A stretch of DNA of 64,000 nucleotides, from the NCBI RefSeq assembly GCF_032854445.1, contig NC_088295.1:57765249-57829248 (forward strand). Direction: 5' to 3'. Below are positions 1-12,700 of the stretch, piece after piece. Numbering within the stretch: the stretch's first letter is position 1; each line of letters begins with the position of its first letter. A program made the position numbers and the translations under genes. The stretch comes from Liolophura sinensis (taxonomy: Eukaryota > Mollusca > Polyplacophora > Chitonida > Chitonidae). The notes beneath the pieces are model-generated. The model was not told the DNA's origin and searched no databases. It saw only the letters and a program-made list of their open reading frames with translations.

Positions 1-180
1 TAGTACTAGGGTTCAACACCGCTAAGGGGACTTGGAATTCACCCCCATCCCCACCGTTAGTGGCAACAAGGGTAGCAATTGTGTGGCGGTTTACAGTCTA
101 TCGCTCGATAACATCGCTTGTCTTCAACCAACACAACATGGTGTGCGTGCCCAGGGGGTGAATAACATGGTACACAGGGC

Positions 181-284
<104 letters not shown>

Positions 285-602
285 ACTATGTCGTTAAATT
301 ATTCAGATATATAAATAAATATTTCGGCTGGCTTATTTCAGTTACTAGTAGGCCCTACCACGCCTGCATAGTTAAAACCCGGTACCGGTGACACAGGCCA
401 TCCCACCCCTCGCGCCCCTTTCGAGCCGTCCGTATAACCACTACTGATTATGTTTGCATCCTCAAAAACAATATACAGTACGTCTACCGTACGTTCACCA
501 TACAGGTGCAAGCGTATTTGCTTGTATATGTATACACGTACTACTAGTAAGGGCCTATTACATAGATCTATTCAGTTAAGCATATGTGCTTGACGCCCTT
601 AC

Positions 603-775
603 TTGATTACGGTTTGGATCATTTCAGGTAGCTCAGGATAATCCTTGACCACATGCGTCCATCTTTGCTCCTCAGTTAAGTCAAGGTCAACCACATACTT
701 TGGGGGCACGGTCGGGGTCTCTCCTAGACACAGAGAAACTAACACAAGCATACACAGGCATCTGAGCGCCGCCAT
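603..775 (-). CDS. First coding exon of an acid ceramidase / NAAA-like lysosomal amidase (partial)
   Basis: The product begins MAALRCLCMLVLVSLCLGE, a classic signal peptide. It is followed by a PPKYVVDLDLTEEQRW stretch, which matches the start of the mature alpha subunit in acid ceramidase (ASAH1) and N-acylethanolamine acid amidase (NAAA). Those are lysosomal N-terminal-nucleophile hydrolases that cleave the amide bond of ceramides or N-acylethanolamines. I chose the ATG at 775 over the upstream in-frame ATG at 799 because it has A at -3 and G at +4 and begins the signal peptide directly. The open frame stops at 599, but a CAA|GTAAGG donor lies just before, so the exon probably ends at 603 in phase 2. 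The catalytic Cys and the rest of the enzyme would lie in later exons at lower coordinates, outside the window. ASAH1 and NAAA cannot be told apart from this exon. Confidence 0.72.
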
Positions 776-1219
776 GTTCAGGTCATATGACCACCTCAAC
801 GACCCCCCCCCCCCCCAAAAAAACGTCTATATATATGTGATTGACAAGACAACTAATGCCTATCAGGAGTTAACTCCCTTTGACTGTGCGAAGAAAACAC
901 CGTCACTGCTTTGGTGTAAACCTAAGTCTGCAGGGTAGGTTTATGCACATTGTTTGGTTGTAAGATCAGTTCGTTAGGAAAATAAGTTCAGATAGCAAAG
1001 TTTGGCGTGTTGGCCTGTATACATCTTACAGCCACAAACATACATGTACACAGACATGCAGGGGCCTAAACTGTATCTAGGTTTAATGCTACTCGCTATG
1101 ATAAGGCCCTAAGTGAAATATTCTGGAATAGGCCAGAATAAATAAATAAAAATACTGTACATATCATATTACCTACAAATCGCAGGTTCCACAAATGTCT
1201 TACCGTGCTACGTATATTT

Positions 1220-1310
1220 ATTTACCAGTATTTATTTATTTGATTTCTTTTTTACGCCGTACTCAATATTTCACTTATACGACGGCGGCCAGCATTATGG
1301 TGCATGTTAG
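1220..1310 (-). mobile_element. SINE-A 3' fragment
   Basis: Contains the reverse complement of the SINE-A 3' part: an ATTTATTTATTTGAT tail, a TTTACGCCGTACTCAA motif, and then the TTATACGACGGCGGCCAG core. Confidence 0.8.
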
Positions 1311-1644
1311 GTAGGCCTATGGGCTATACGTTATCACCATGTGGATGCGCAAACTGGGGTCAATTCCATAAAGCTTATATATAGGTTACATTTGTCTCCG
1401 GCAGACTATTGGTAAGTGATCTTAATTTCAAAAGCAAGGGGTTTAAAATCACTTTTTTAAAGTTTGAGTCAAAACTGTGCAATCGACACCTTGTGTTATA
1501 ATGTTCAGTGCGACGTTAAAGCCAAAAAAAAGGACGCAAACAAGCCACACTTGCACGAATAGGCCTACTTCATATCCCTTGAGCGTATATGGACGTTGTA
1601 TTCAGTACAAACATAGTGATATCACTGCGCAAGAGTGACTTATC

Positions 1645-1896
1645 CACTCCTTGAGGCCTCCGTGGCTGAGTGCTAATAGCGTGCTAACGCAGCACAATGA
1701 CACAAAAGCTTCTCGCTGTGAGTTCAAGTGCAGCTTCGGTCGTGCATGGGAAGATCTGCTATCAACCTGCGTACATGCATATGGTCGTGAGTTTCCCCCG
1801 GTTTCCTCCCACCAAAACGCTGGATGGTCGCCGTCGTATAAGAAAAATATTCTTCAGTATGTCACCGTAAAACACCAGTCCAGTATAAAGAAATAA
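1645..1896 (+). mobile_element. SINE-A, near full length
   Basis: Starts with the tRNA-like head GAGGCCTCCGTGGCTGAGTG (A box). The B-box-like GTGAGTTCAAGTGCAG follows. The conserved core (GTTTCCTCCCACC, then GTCGCCGTCGTATAAG) comes next, and the AAACACCAGTC tail ends in an A/T-rich run. Diverged from the better copy at 54.2 kb. Confidence 0.85.
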
Positions 1897-2651
1897 ATGT
1901 TTTATTGAAGGATGAACTACGAAATTATTACATAGGAATATTGGTATAACATTAACACAGTCTCTATATTTGGTTGTGAAGATGTGATAAGACTAGGTCT
2001 ACATTGCTCTATGCCTCTGCTAACACAAGTCTATATGCAGTGTTAGCAAAGGTATAGAGCAATATAGAGGTATACTACGAACGCCACGCAGAAGTAGAAC
2101 CCCAAACTGTGAGTATTCTGTTTGTGTGACATTAAACATAAAAAAAAAACATAAAATAAACTTCAGATGAAAGAATCTGAAACGTTAGTTGTAAATGGTC
2201 GGTACTTGGGACCACTTCTTGATGATATATGTTAGGACATAATAATGTCCTAAATGAGGGCAAATGAGGCATGTTTAATAAATGTATTTGTGCTAGAATT
2301 TGGCCTTTTCAGCTAACAAGTGTGTTCAACCTGAATTTTAATCATGTTTTTATTTTTCATATATCGATAAATATTACCGTAATTCAGATTAAATGCATGC
2401 GTTTGGATTTACAAATTTATTTTACAATAATTTAAATTTATTAAACATGCGATCTTATTTAGATCTTTATTATGCGATTAATGACGATATATATATACCA
2501 AAAGGGGGTCCCAAATACCCACCATACAAAAATATTTTCAAATGCCGTTTTTGCGCTCGGTGATTTACTGTATGGTTTTATTATATCGGATAAAGGCAAT
2601 GTTGACTGCTTTGGGAACGTAACATAGAGTACAGAACATATTTATCCCATG

Positions 2652-2865
2652 AGTTTATTTATTTGATTGGTGTTTTCTCAAGAATATTTCACTTATACGA
2701 CGGCGGTCAGAATTATGGTGGTTGAAAACCGGGCAGGGCCGGAGAGGAAGCCAGCATGAGCTGGACGAACTCATAGCGACCGCATTCTTGGGAGGCTCTT
2801 GTGTCATTGTGCCAGCAATCCGTGAGTTAATGCTGGGGTGGGCAAGTCATGTCTAATGACGTCTC
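2652..2865 (-). mobile_element. SINE-A, internally deleted
   Basis: Reverse-strand SINE-A with the 3' tail, the TTATACGACGGCGGTCAG core and the tRNA-like half (CATGAGCTGGACGAACTCA). The stretch between the core and the tRNA-like half is shortened. Confidence 0.8.
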
Positions 2866-3447
2866 GGACCTTCAAAGTTTATATGCTTTAACTTATCACA
2901 AAAAGATTACATTTCGGTTCCAAATCCATCTAATAAATATTGGGCACAGTCACAGTGAATTCCCGTAGCAGTTTGAAAACCTTTGAACGGGTTCATCTGC
3001 GTCTGTTTGTAGTTAGCGGGCAAACAATACTTAATTCTGTGAAATAACAATAGATTCCCAGGTGGGGCCATCACATCGTGCAAAGCAGCGTGCAAGCTCG
3101 TTAACGTCACCTGTGACAAAGCCCCTACACCGCGTTCTGAAACTCATTACTCGCTGGGGCTAATACATACTGTTTGTCATATTAGTCCCGGCTTCTCCTA
3201 AGTAGCAACGCTATTTTCGGTAAACCAGCGCGAATTCGGAATAGCTGACACCCCTTGTGTGCTATTTCGTGTCGTGTTCCACAGAGAACCCTCGTTAAGC
3301 GAATGAACCGTTTCAAAAGATACAAGCCAGTATTAGAAGATATAATTTCTTGTAATCAAAATATATCATATACGTTGCTTCCTTTTTTGATTTCTCGCCA
3401 GCAAAAGCAATATCATCCATGGATTTTTTTTTTTAAATACCATATAT

Positions 3448-3453
3448 TTTATT
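3448..3453 (-). terminator. Poly(A) signal AATAAA of the kinase gene
   Basis: TTTATT on the plus strand, AATAAA on the minus strand, about 70 nt past the exon 9 stop codon. Confidence 0.55.
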
Positions 3454-3522
3454 TATGCAGATGCTCTTTAAATTAGGTACAACAAACAGACAATTTCTAT
3501 CCATTTTGTCCTAGGTGAATCA

Positions 3523-3707
3523 TCAGAACTGAGGCAGGGTGTTCAAGTATTTCATAGCCTCCCGACACCCAATGGGCGGGAGAAAGCCGCCTTGTTTACC
3601 CAAAAACCCTTTGAGGTCGACTGCCTTTTTGCGTGGTCTTCTCAGCACGTTCCTGCTAATATGTGGTATTTTAAACTTTAGTCCTAGTTTGTCGAGGACA
3701 ACTTCAG
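3523..3707 (-). CDS. HUNK: Probable last coding exon (exon 9) of the HUNK-like kinase
   Basis: Preceded by an excellent acceptor: a long pyrimidine run, then ATTTTCAG. The two leading bases complete the codon left by exon 8. Encodes 60 residues including DKLGLKFKIPHISRNVLRRP and ends at TGA. A minus-strand AATAAA about 70 nt downstream supports a gene end here. Confidence 0.65.
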
Positions 3708-6700
3708 CTGAAAATGAAAACAAAAATGATTGATTTATAGCTAGACTGATCTGGTAATATATTTTTATACTTTCTATACTTTAATATTTTATATTTTCAT
3801 TTCTTGAATACATTTATATATATTCATTAATTTAAAAAGTTAAAGTTGATTTACATTCAAAGCGGAATGACTCTCTCAACAGCTTATAGGCTGTCGTAAC
3901 AATGGAAAATTACAAATAGGCATCACTCTATGTAAGAACTGTACACATTTTCTTGGCCGCTGGAATAACCTGTTTCCAAAGATTTTCGAAGATCTCTTCA
4001 AATGTTTTAAAGTACGACGTTAAACCCCAAGCACTCACTCACTCAGTCAGTCACTCACTCACTCTAATGTTTTATATCTGGTCTTCAAACTTAGTCATCG
4101 AAAAGTTTATTTTCCATAAATGTTTTTATTCCATAATAATTTAACACTCCCGAGATTCCCATTTTCATTGATGTGTATCATTAATCTTAAGTCCATACAC
4201 ATTTCTCCTAGAAAACAAATGAAAAAGTTTCTTCAGTAAGCCACAAGAAAACTAGAATTTCCCTACGTTATGTTCATATGGGAAATGGTACAAGTAAGAT
4301 GTGAAGAACAATCAGCTTTTTCTCTGCTCATACTTGCAGAATGCACCAGGCTAATACCGCCACACTGGTTACTATGTATGTATACCCCTCCACGACTGAC
4401 AATTTGTATTCATTTAGTCATCTTCCAAGTCCTTTTGAGTGACTGAGTGCTTGGGGTTTAACTTTTTTTCAGTCCTATGACGACGAAGGAATCCTTAGAG
4501 TGTATGCAGGACCCAGGATTGACCCTGGATCTACCACTCCCGAAGCGGACGTTCTGCCAACTCTTTCGTGGCCCGTCCAAGTCCTTTTTAAAACTACATG
4601 TATGCATATGATTGTTTTGTATGTTCTGCATCCCTAAGAGCCTGAAAGCCGGGACTGCCAAGCTGCGTAAGGACATCAGCCTATAAATCTTTATGTGCGA
4701 AATTTAGCCCTTGGAAACCTTAGTTTTACAACTTACATCCTGGGGATGGCATCCGTACATCTTCCTTGCGTCTCAGCGGGGGGTGTGGCATAAACATGCC
4801 GTATCCATAGGTCGCGTGTTCCATGATCTCGAGGTACCATCGGGGCTGGGGATACATGTAGCTTTCCGGATTGTTCATGTTCCGCAGTGTCTGACGGGAC
4901 TTCCCCGTTTCCCTTACCGTGGTCTGGTAATAGGATGACGAACCCTCACTTGCTTCGACCGAAAGTAGAGGACAATTCGACCCTGTCTCTGGTGTAGGGG
5001 GTGGGGGTGATGTCATTGGGGAGGGCAGGGCTCTTTGACAGTCAGGAACAGTAGTGTGGAAATTTTTGTCAGGGATTTTGGAATCACCTGAAATGCTGCC
5101 CACTTCCTTGTATGTATCTGGATCATGGACGCCTTGCTCGCATTTCCGATCATTCCGAGTTTCGACATCTTCTTGTGACGCATTTGTTCGATTGTTTTCC
5201 ATGGAAGAATCAAGACGACATAGTGCGCATTGTGGGAATGCATCCGGAGAGTTACTTCTCGAAAAATTAATCGGCAGTGGGACAGATCTCGGTATACGCC
5301 CCTTTATACCTCGACTTTTGAGTAAGCTTTGTAGGACATATTCTTCTTTAACATTGCCATGGTCGTGACCATTATACGTATACAGGCCAATCTTGACCTC
5401 GGTATCATCCTCTGAATCTGGGGATACAATGCCGTGGGGTTGCAGATTCTGTGAAAACGGCTCGGATTCCGCTTTATTTTCCGTTGGATGATCACGTCTA
5501 TCGCCTTTTGCAGATCGTTTCCTAGGCCTTTTGCGCAGTTTCTGTTTTTTGCCGGGAAACCCTCTTGGCGGAGTCCACCGGGAGTGCAAAGCCAGGTCAT
5601 AGTGCGTATACATCGCGTTTAAGGTGAACAATTTTCGACACCAGCTGTTGTGGTCTGTTCCCAGTGGGGATTTCTCATTACAATACAAGCACTTCTCCGT
5701 ATTTTCGAACTCGATGGGCGAACCACTGGTCGCAACATTTTGTGTCTGGTTGGTCTTCTGTCGCCCGTTGGATGGCTTCTTTTTGGCCCTCTCGCCTTGC
5801 GATTCTCTGGCACTCGCATACATGTTTTCTCTCTCTAATAATGTTATCTCTTTGACTTCAGGAGCAAAGGCGTGTATCATATTTTCTGACTTTTGAGAAG
5901 ACTCGGTCTTTACTTTGTTACTGTATTTGAAGAGTAAAAGTTTCTGCTTGTTGGAATCCGCCCATAATACATCAGACTCAGGCTTTGGTCGTTTCCAGTT
6001 AATGGAGTTTTCCCAGCTGATCTGGCGAGTATTCATGGGCTCTATTCGATTCATAGCGAGACAACTTTGTTTTAACACTGGCAACTTTGTCTGGAGAAAA
6101 TGTCTTTTTGACGAATTGTGATGTTGCGTTCCACTTTAGCAAGAGCCCGTCTTCTCAAAAGATTATGATCTAATGTTCAATACTAGGAGCTCTGTCTGAA
6201 GGACCTGTCACCAGCAACTCTGTTTGAAGAACCTCTCTTCTTGACGATTTGTGATGTGAGGTCAAACAAGAGCAACACTGTTTGAAGAATCTGTCTTCCA
6301 GAGAACCTATGATATGAGGTCCAACACCAGAAACACTGTTTGAAGAACCCTTCCTTCTGACAATCTGATTTGAAGAACGCTTCTTCCTGAAAACCTCTCG
6401 AATGAAACTATCTTCCTAACATTTTGTCATGTGACGCTCAACACCAGCAACTCCTTCGAAGGTACCTGTACCTTCATGGCGGCTTGTAATTCAGGTTCAT
6501 GCTGCTTGGACAGGTATACAGATCTAGAAAAATAAACACGTATACATGTAGTCATAATATATGTGCATGAGGAAGTGCTAGGACACATTCATATGATCAC
6601 CAGTGCGCATGTGTATCCAAAAGAACACAAGTGACATGGAGTTTCTTTTATGCCTAGAAAACTAATATTTAAACTTTCTGAATCTGGAGGCTTAGATCAC

Positions 6701-9700
6701 CTGACTCAGATCAATAGACAGTTTTAATGGATATTTGGTGAGATTTCCAATAGCCAGTGACTATTACAGCTTATTGGAGTCTAGTGGCCGTAGTTGTAGG
6801 GTCCCTTATATTTATTTAGTTGATTGGTATTTTACGCCGTACTGAAGAATATTTCATTTACACGACGGCGGCAAGCATTGTGATGGGAGGAAACAGAGCA
6901 GAGCCCAGGAGAAGCCCACGACCATCCGCAGGTTGCTGAGAGACCTTTAGTATGAGCTGGGCCGATTCCATGAAGCCATTTTTAGCTTAAGTCAAAATAT
7001 GATCTAAGAGTTTTTTGGGGGCTTTAGAAATCAGAATTTCAGTCAACCTTATCAATATTATCTCATACAAATCTTTCCAAAGTTCAACTTTCTGTACTAA
7101 AAACTAAGCATTGTAAAGACGTTTTAACTTTTGACTTAGATCAGAAATGGCTTCTGTGGAATCGGCCCTTGAACTTGAGCTCACGGCGACCGCATTGGTG
7201 AGAGGCCCCTGTGTCATTGCGCCGTGCTGTGCACTTTCAAGTATGCCGTGCATATTACCAGAAGTGTGTAAATAGAGGGAACATTATCGGTACGTACTGC
7301 CAGACGCACATTTTAATAGAAAGAAGTATTCCATTGCGTCCCACGGCAGTTCGCGTATCTCTTGACCTTCCAGTCTGATTGGTCACTGCAGCAATGTTAC
7401 CAAAATAGATAATACTACAGTGATGAATTATCGAAAATAATATTTCATGTTCTTGTTAAAAGACAAAACAGCACTTGGCTAAGAAATATTTCAATCAAAA
7501 GCAGGATACTCAGTCTTTCGAAAAAGTAATATTATTTAATGAGATTTAAATTATTTTAAGACTTTATTATTTAATGAGATTTCACCGAATAACATGTAGA
7601 ACAAAATGGCAATACTGCACAAATGGCTGGTGTGGGTCGAGGCAGCATAGCCTTTATCGATTCACTCCATGAAGTGACATATGATTACACAGAACTACTG
7701 CATAAGTCATCATTTTGAGATCATTTACACGATTTAGTTACCTGTAGCCCAAAGGGCCATTTCACAAAGTGTTATGAGGCAGCTTGTATCATTTATGGAC
7801 CACTGCAGGCGTAAAATTAGTTAATTTACACGCCATATAATATTCAGCGACGTTATCACAAATTATGTCAGACAGCAGCACACCGTCTCGGACCAAACCG
7901 CATTCATCTCCCCAAATATATTTTTAGTCGTTGACTTTAACGTTTAGTCAGCAGTTTCTAAATAACACATATTAGAATCAGAACAAAGTTCATTTATGGA
8001 TGCCGAAGGTTTTTGGGAATGAGAAGACGGCATCCCACCAAACAACGTTTAAAATTAAATAAAGTTTGTGATACAATTTTTTCTCTGAATGTATTACAAC
8101 TGAAGACTTTAAATTTGCTTTTTCGTATTTCACGCATAGATTGGATGTTTTTTTTTCTGTTTTCTTTTAAAAAATAAAGTACAACTATTGAAACAACGTG
8201 TTCAAGCCGAAGTGCTTTCTCCGTCGTGCGCGATAACTAGGTCAGCACTGCTTTCATCTTAGAAGCCGCCGCTACAAAATCAAAGCATAAAATCCACCGA
8301 CAGTCGAATGGCTAGATCAGCCTCAGTGGTGCTTTGATTAATTTTCATTTGATTCAGAATCGAGCATGAGTCTAGTTATACAACAACCATATTGTAATTT
8401 TGTAAACATTTAATAGGAGTCAGAAACACCAACATAACCCCTCCGAAGGCTACGACCTGGACCAGTAATACCCCGGTTGTGCGTCTGCAGCTAGGCTTTT
8501 TAAACGGGATGGCGGGAGTTCCTGATAAATGATCTAGTAGGCCTACCGTATCAACAGTGCAAACAATGGAAGAAATAGTCTCCCCGTATGTCCATTTTTG
8601 AGAAAACTATATGTATCTCTTGAGTCTTCATCGCCGAAGTCAACAATTTTTATCTGCCATAGGCTACTGCTTAGACTATTATACGAAAAACACCTTGGAC
8701 TTGATGTCACCTTACTTTCGATAACGGAGTCGTGCTGAAGCCGTGTCAAGACGAGGTTTCACTAAACTTTTACTGGATAAAAAAAAATCTAAAAAAAATA
8801 TTTAATCCCGGTTTAAGATACTTTGAATGGTAGTTTTTCAGTGGACATAAACATAAGTCAGGTGCTGTCTTTCATGTCAACTCACTGGACTGTGCGGGCC
8901 CCAGACGTAAAGTTGGTTCTTTTGGCAAACAGATTCGCACGATTGATTATTTACAAGTTGTACTGAGTTTTAGTTTCTTCGGTTCGGCCATTTTCCTCTT
9001 CACGTTCTTATCAGTATGCTTCGAGACGCATGTTCAGTGTGCGTTGGAGTACTTAGCTTCTATTTTCATGTACTTTTGATAAAATCGAACTCGGTTTTGA
9101 AATAAATCAAACAACAGGATTTCCGTATGTTAATGATGTTCTTTCTTTTTATCCATACCATGTAATATTAAATTTTTACGCTAGGAAGATGTCAGCAGTT
9201 CCACTGTAAACTAGTTTCGCCGAGAACGCGCAGTTTTTTGAGCGTTAAGTTGAACAACAATCAAATGAAGGTTTTGACCTTCTGTGCCAGTATTCTGTAA
9301 TACACTGAGCCTCTAAGGCATGGTATTTCTGAAAGTCGGCATGAGCTATAAAGAGGACAAAGATAAAATGTTCGGTCACGGAAATATAAATAATCGACTT
9401 TATGAAAATGACATGAGACGCGAAGCCAGTTGGAAAATGATTGATTGTAAGAATTACACGGAGAATAAGATGTTCGTCTTACCTTTTTCAAAACGACATA
9501 ACCGTCTATCTGAAATGTCTAAGCCATGTAACCTACACCGTCAAAAGAAGCTACTAAAACCTTACTGCAACCAGATGGTACAAAGGCGTGACGTATTTTT
9601 TGTGACGTCATGAGAATTTATCACGACAAGGCAGCTTCATACGTTCCATTTCGATTGCTTACGTCAAATTAGTGACGTACTTCATTATGACGTTTCAGAT

Positions 9701-12700
9701 AGCACGAGCAAACAATCCGTCACACTTAGTTCATTATGACGTTCCAGATAACAAGAGTAGCTGCATGATAATATAGGGCCTATCATGGAAAACGCTCAAA
9801 ATTCTATTTTATGATTTTATGATAATTACCATGGTGGCGTTATGACAACAGGACCCAGCACAGACTATCTTGTATGTGGCTAGGTGCAATCCAGTGTTCA
9901 TTTACGAAAAAAATGTAGGAGTAACGATAAAATTGATTTACAAAAGCTTGAGAAGGTGACCTCGCTTCACTTCGTTCAGGACATACGTTGCCATGACATT
10001 GGCAATAAGCATAACCCATGACGCCCTTAATTGAGGTACCAGGTCCTATTTAGCTTTCCAGAGCGCTTGGGATTGATAAACGTAACTATTATAGCAACAT
10101 AAATACAGCATTAATGTAATAGGAAAACCGTGGACGGGCTAAACAAAAGGGTCATAATCGCACTAGAACATATCGTGTTCTCCTGTGACGTTGTAATGCT
10201 TGTGTACTATCTAGATGTTTTATGAGCACACATACAAACATAAACAACCGTAACAAGGAAATGAACAACATTTGGTTTGAACCTCTCCGTTACAGGCAGA
10301 AATTAGTTTTACGAGTTTCACCTTTTTTTCGCTACCTTTAAACTACTTTAAGACATTCTCCCCATCTCTTCTCCATAAAAAATGAAAAGAATGGAACTAA
10401 GAACGTGCAAACAATGGGTCATGAAGCTTACTTACTGTTTAACTCTGTTAACTGCACTTTATATCTCTACAACATACGTGGTTACGGTAGTTCAGAGCTT
10501 ACGTACTTTGGAAAGTGCACTTCATAAAACCGAGGTCATATTTCCCATTATTATATGCTCTACAGCGTGTGTCGGTAATGCTTGCAGTTCATTGGTCGAA
10601 ATGGGTGTCACGTTTCAGGAACTAAAAGACACGTCAACATGTCAAAGATGTACGCTGCAAAAACATGTTTGCTGTAATCCTTCAGTAATTAATACTTCAT
10701 ATCACCTAGTTATACGTGAATAGTAAAGAGCATAACATAATAATTAACACAAATGTATCCGTTACATCGGCGACAAGCCAAACTTCGCTAACGGTCATTT
10801 TCATTTTGAGTCGGCCGCACCCGGCATCGTCCGGAAAAAGATCAACTCGTGGAATGATTGAAACCAACGAGATGAACACCATCTAAAGGGCGGTTGACAG
10901 TTTTTGGGCCATAACTTTAATTTTGGGCTTTTTTTTTTGGATATAATCTATAATCTTATATTGTGAAAAAAGATGGTCTTCATTTTGGAAAGACCAGACG
11001 AGTCCACCCTAGCAACCGATTCATGTGACTTCAGAATGGCGGCTTGCGAAGTTTTGATGCTGTCCGAGTGGATGCGTTGCTTATATTTGTGTTATTGGCG
11101 ATGTTGTGGCCTTTATTATTCCCACATAATGAGGTGATTTGAATTCAGAATTACTTTAAGATCACGGGACACCTTTTTTTGTGGCATACAGCATTGGCAC
11201 TTTGGAGACAGGAACGAGTTCCAGGTTAGTGAATGTAACAGTTCAGAACGGTTAATGTGGAAGCTAAGCTGAGAACGTGGCTAACCGATTTCAGGGCTAT
11301 CTCAGAGAAGACAATGATATCCTCTAAGGAAAACAAACACAACGAAATAGATTAGCTTTCTTCGACACAAATATGCTGACGTGACCAGGTTGTCAGACTG
11401 CTAGCTATGGTTTTTTTTAAATTCAGTTTATAATAGGCCTTACATATTACTGATTTTATTTTGTGAATGCAGATCAGCTGATTTCAAACCACATTTCTTT
11501 GTTCTCCAGTTGAGAATATTTCACCGGCTACAACATGAAGTAAATGCCGTGACCTATTGGAACGTATCTGGACACAATATTATAACACAGAACCGATGTC
11601 ATCTTGTAGTTTTTCTCGATTTAAATAAGTCCGGTTTTGAATGTTTTGGTAATGATGAGTTTCGAAGTCTAGGGACGTCTCCGCTCACACTGTGACGTAA
11701 GCGAGAGTCTACAAACTGTCCATTGTGCATGGTTGTTAACCTAAAATTTCTATCATAGCCGGTGTTGTCCTCATGGTCTCCGGATGAATGACGTAGTTTA
11801 ACACGTCTCTCCGGTGGCATTGTTGACAATATGTCAGCACCTGCAACATTATATTGAACATTAAGTCAAATATTTGGTCTACCTCAAATAGTAAACTTGT
11901 TGGTAAAAAGAGTACGGTCTTAAAATTGTTTCTGACACTGTAGTTCTCCTTTTTCAGTTTGCCTGTTATTTATTTTTCTTTGTACGTCCAGTATAGACAA
12001 CAATACACCTTTTTAAATTACACCTTTCACAATAATAACAATGTATGCTTCAGGCGTGATTCAGATTTATTTATTTATATTTATTTATAGGTGTTTACGC
12101 CTTGCTCAAAAATATTTCACTTATACGACCGCGGCCAGCATTATCCTGGGAGGAAACCAAGCAGAGCCCAGGGGAAACCCACGATCATCCGCAGTTTGCT
12201 TCAAGATCACCCAACGTGTGGCTGGAGAGGAAGCCAACACGAATTGGGCGCTATTCAGATGCGATGGGCATAAATGCACGACTGAAATGTTGAATGTGCA
12301 ATTAAGTGTGAAAAGAACACGTGTGCGGATTCAAAACGTTCAATGATCTACCTGAAATTGAATGCTCGTTGAATAACACTGAATTCCGCTGAAGGTTCCC
12401 TGTTGTGGCACCGTGCATCGTTTGTCTCTTGTGCGCCGCCTGTAGCAGTCGTTCTTCAGCCAGAGACGCTGGTTCCCGTAATAAATTCCCACCTAGGGGC
12501 TTTTCTATCGGCGGTAAAACGTTCAAACGTTCAGACTTTCGTTGCATGGAGAAAGTATCACCTTTAGCTGTTTTTGGAAAGGTACCAAAGTGTTGTCTAG
12601 AATTCGGTTCTATGGGTGAGTACAGCAAACCTTCTGCTAGACCATTATCTTGCCCTTGTTTACCAGATCTCCCACCTCCATACGCGGAGTTGGGTGGCAC

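Noticed and set aside
10382-10723. 113-codon ORF with hydrophobic start and Cys-rich end
   Set aside because: Lies inside a kinase intron, matches no family I know, and lacks splice or codon-use support.
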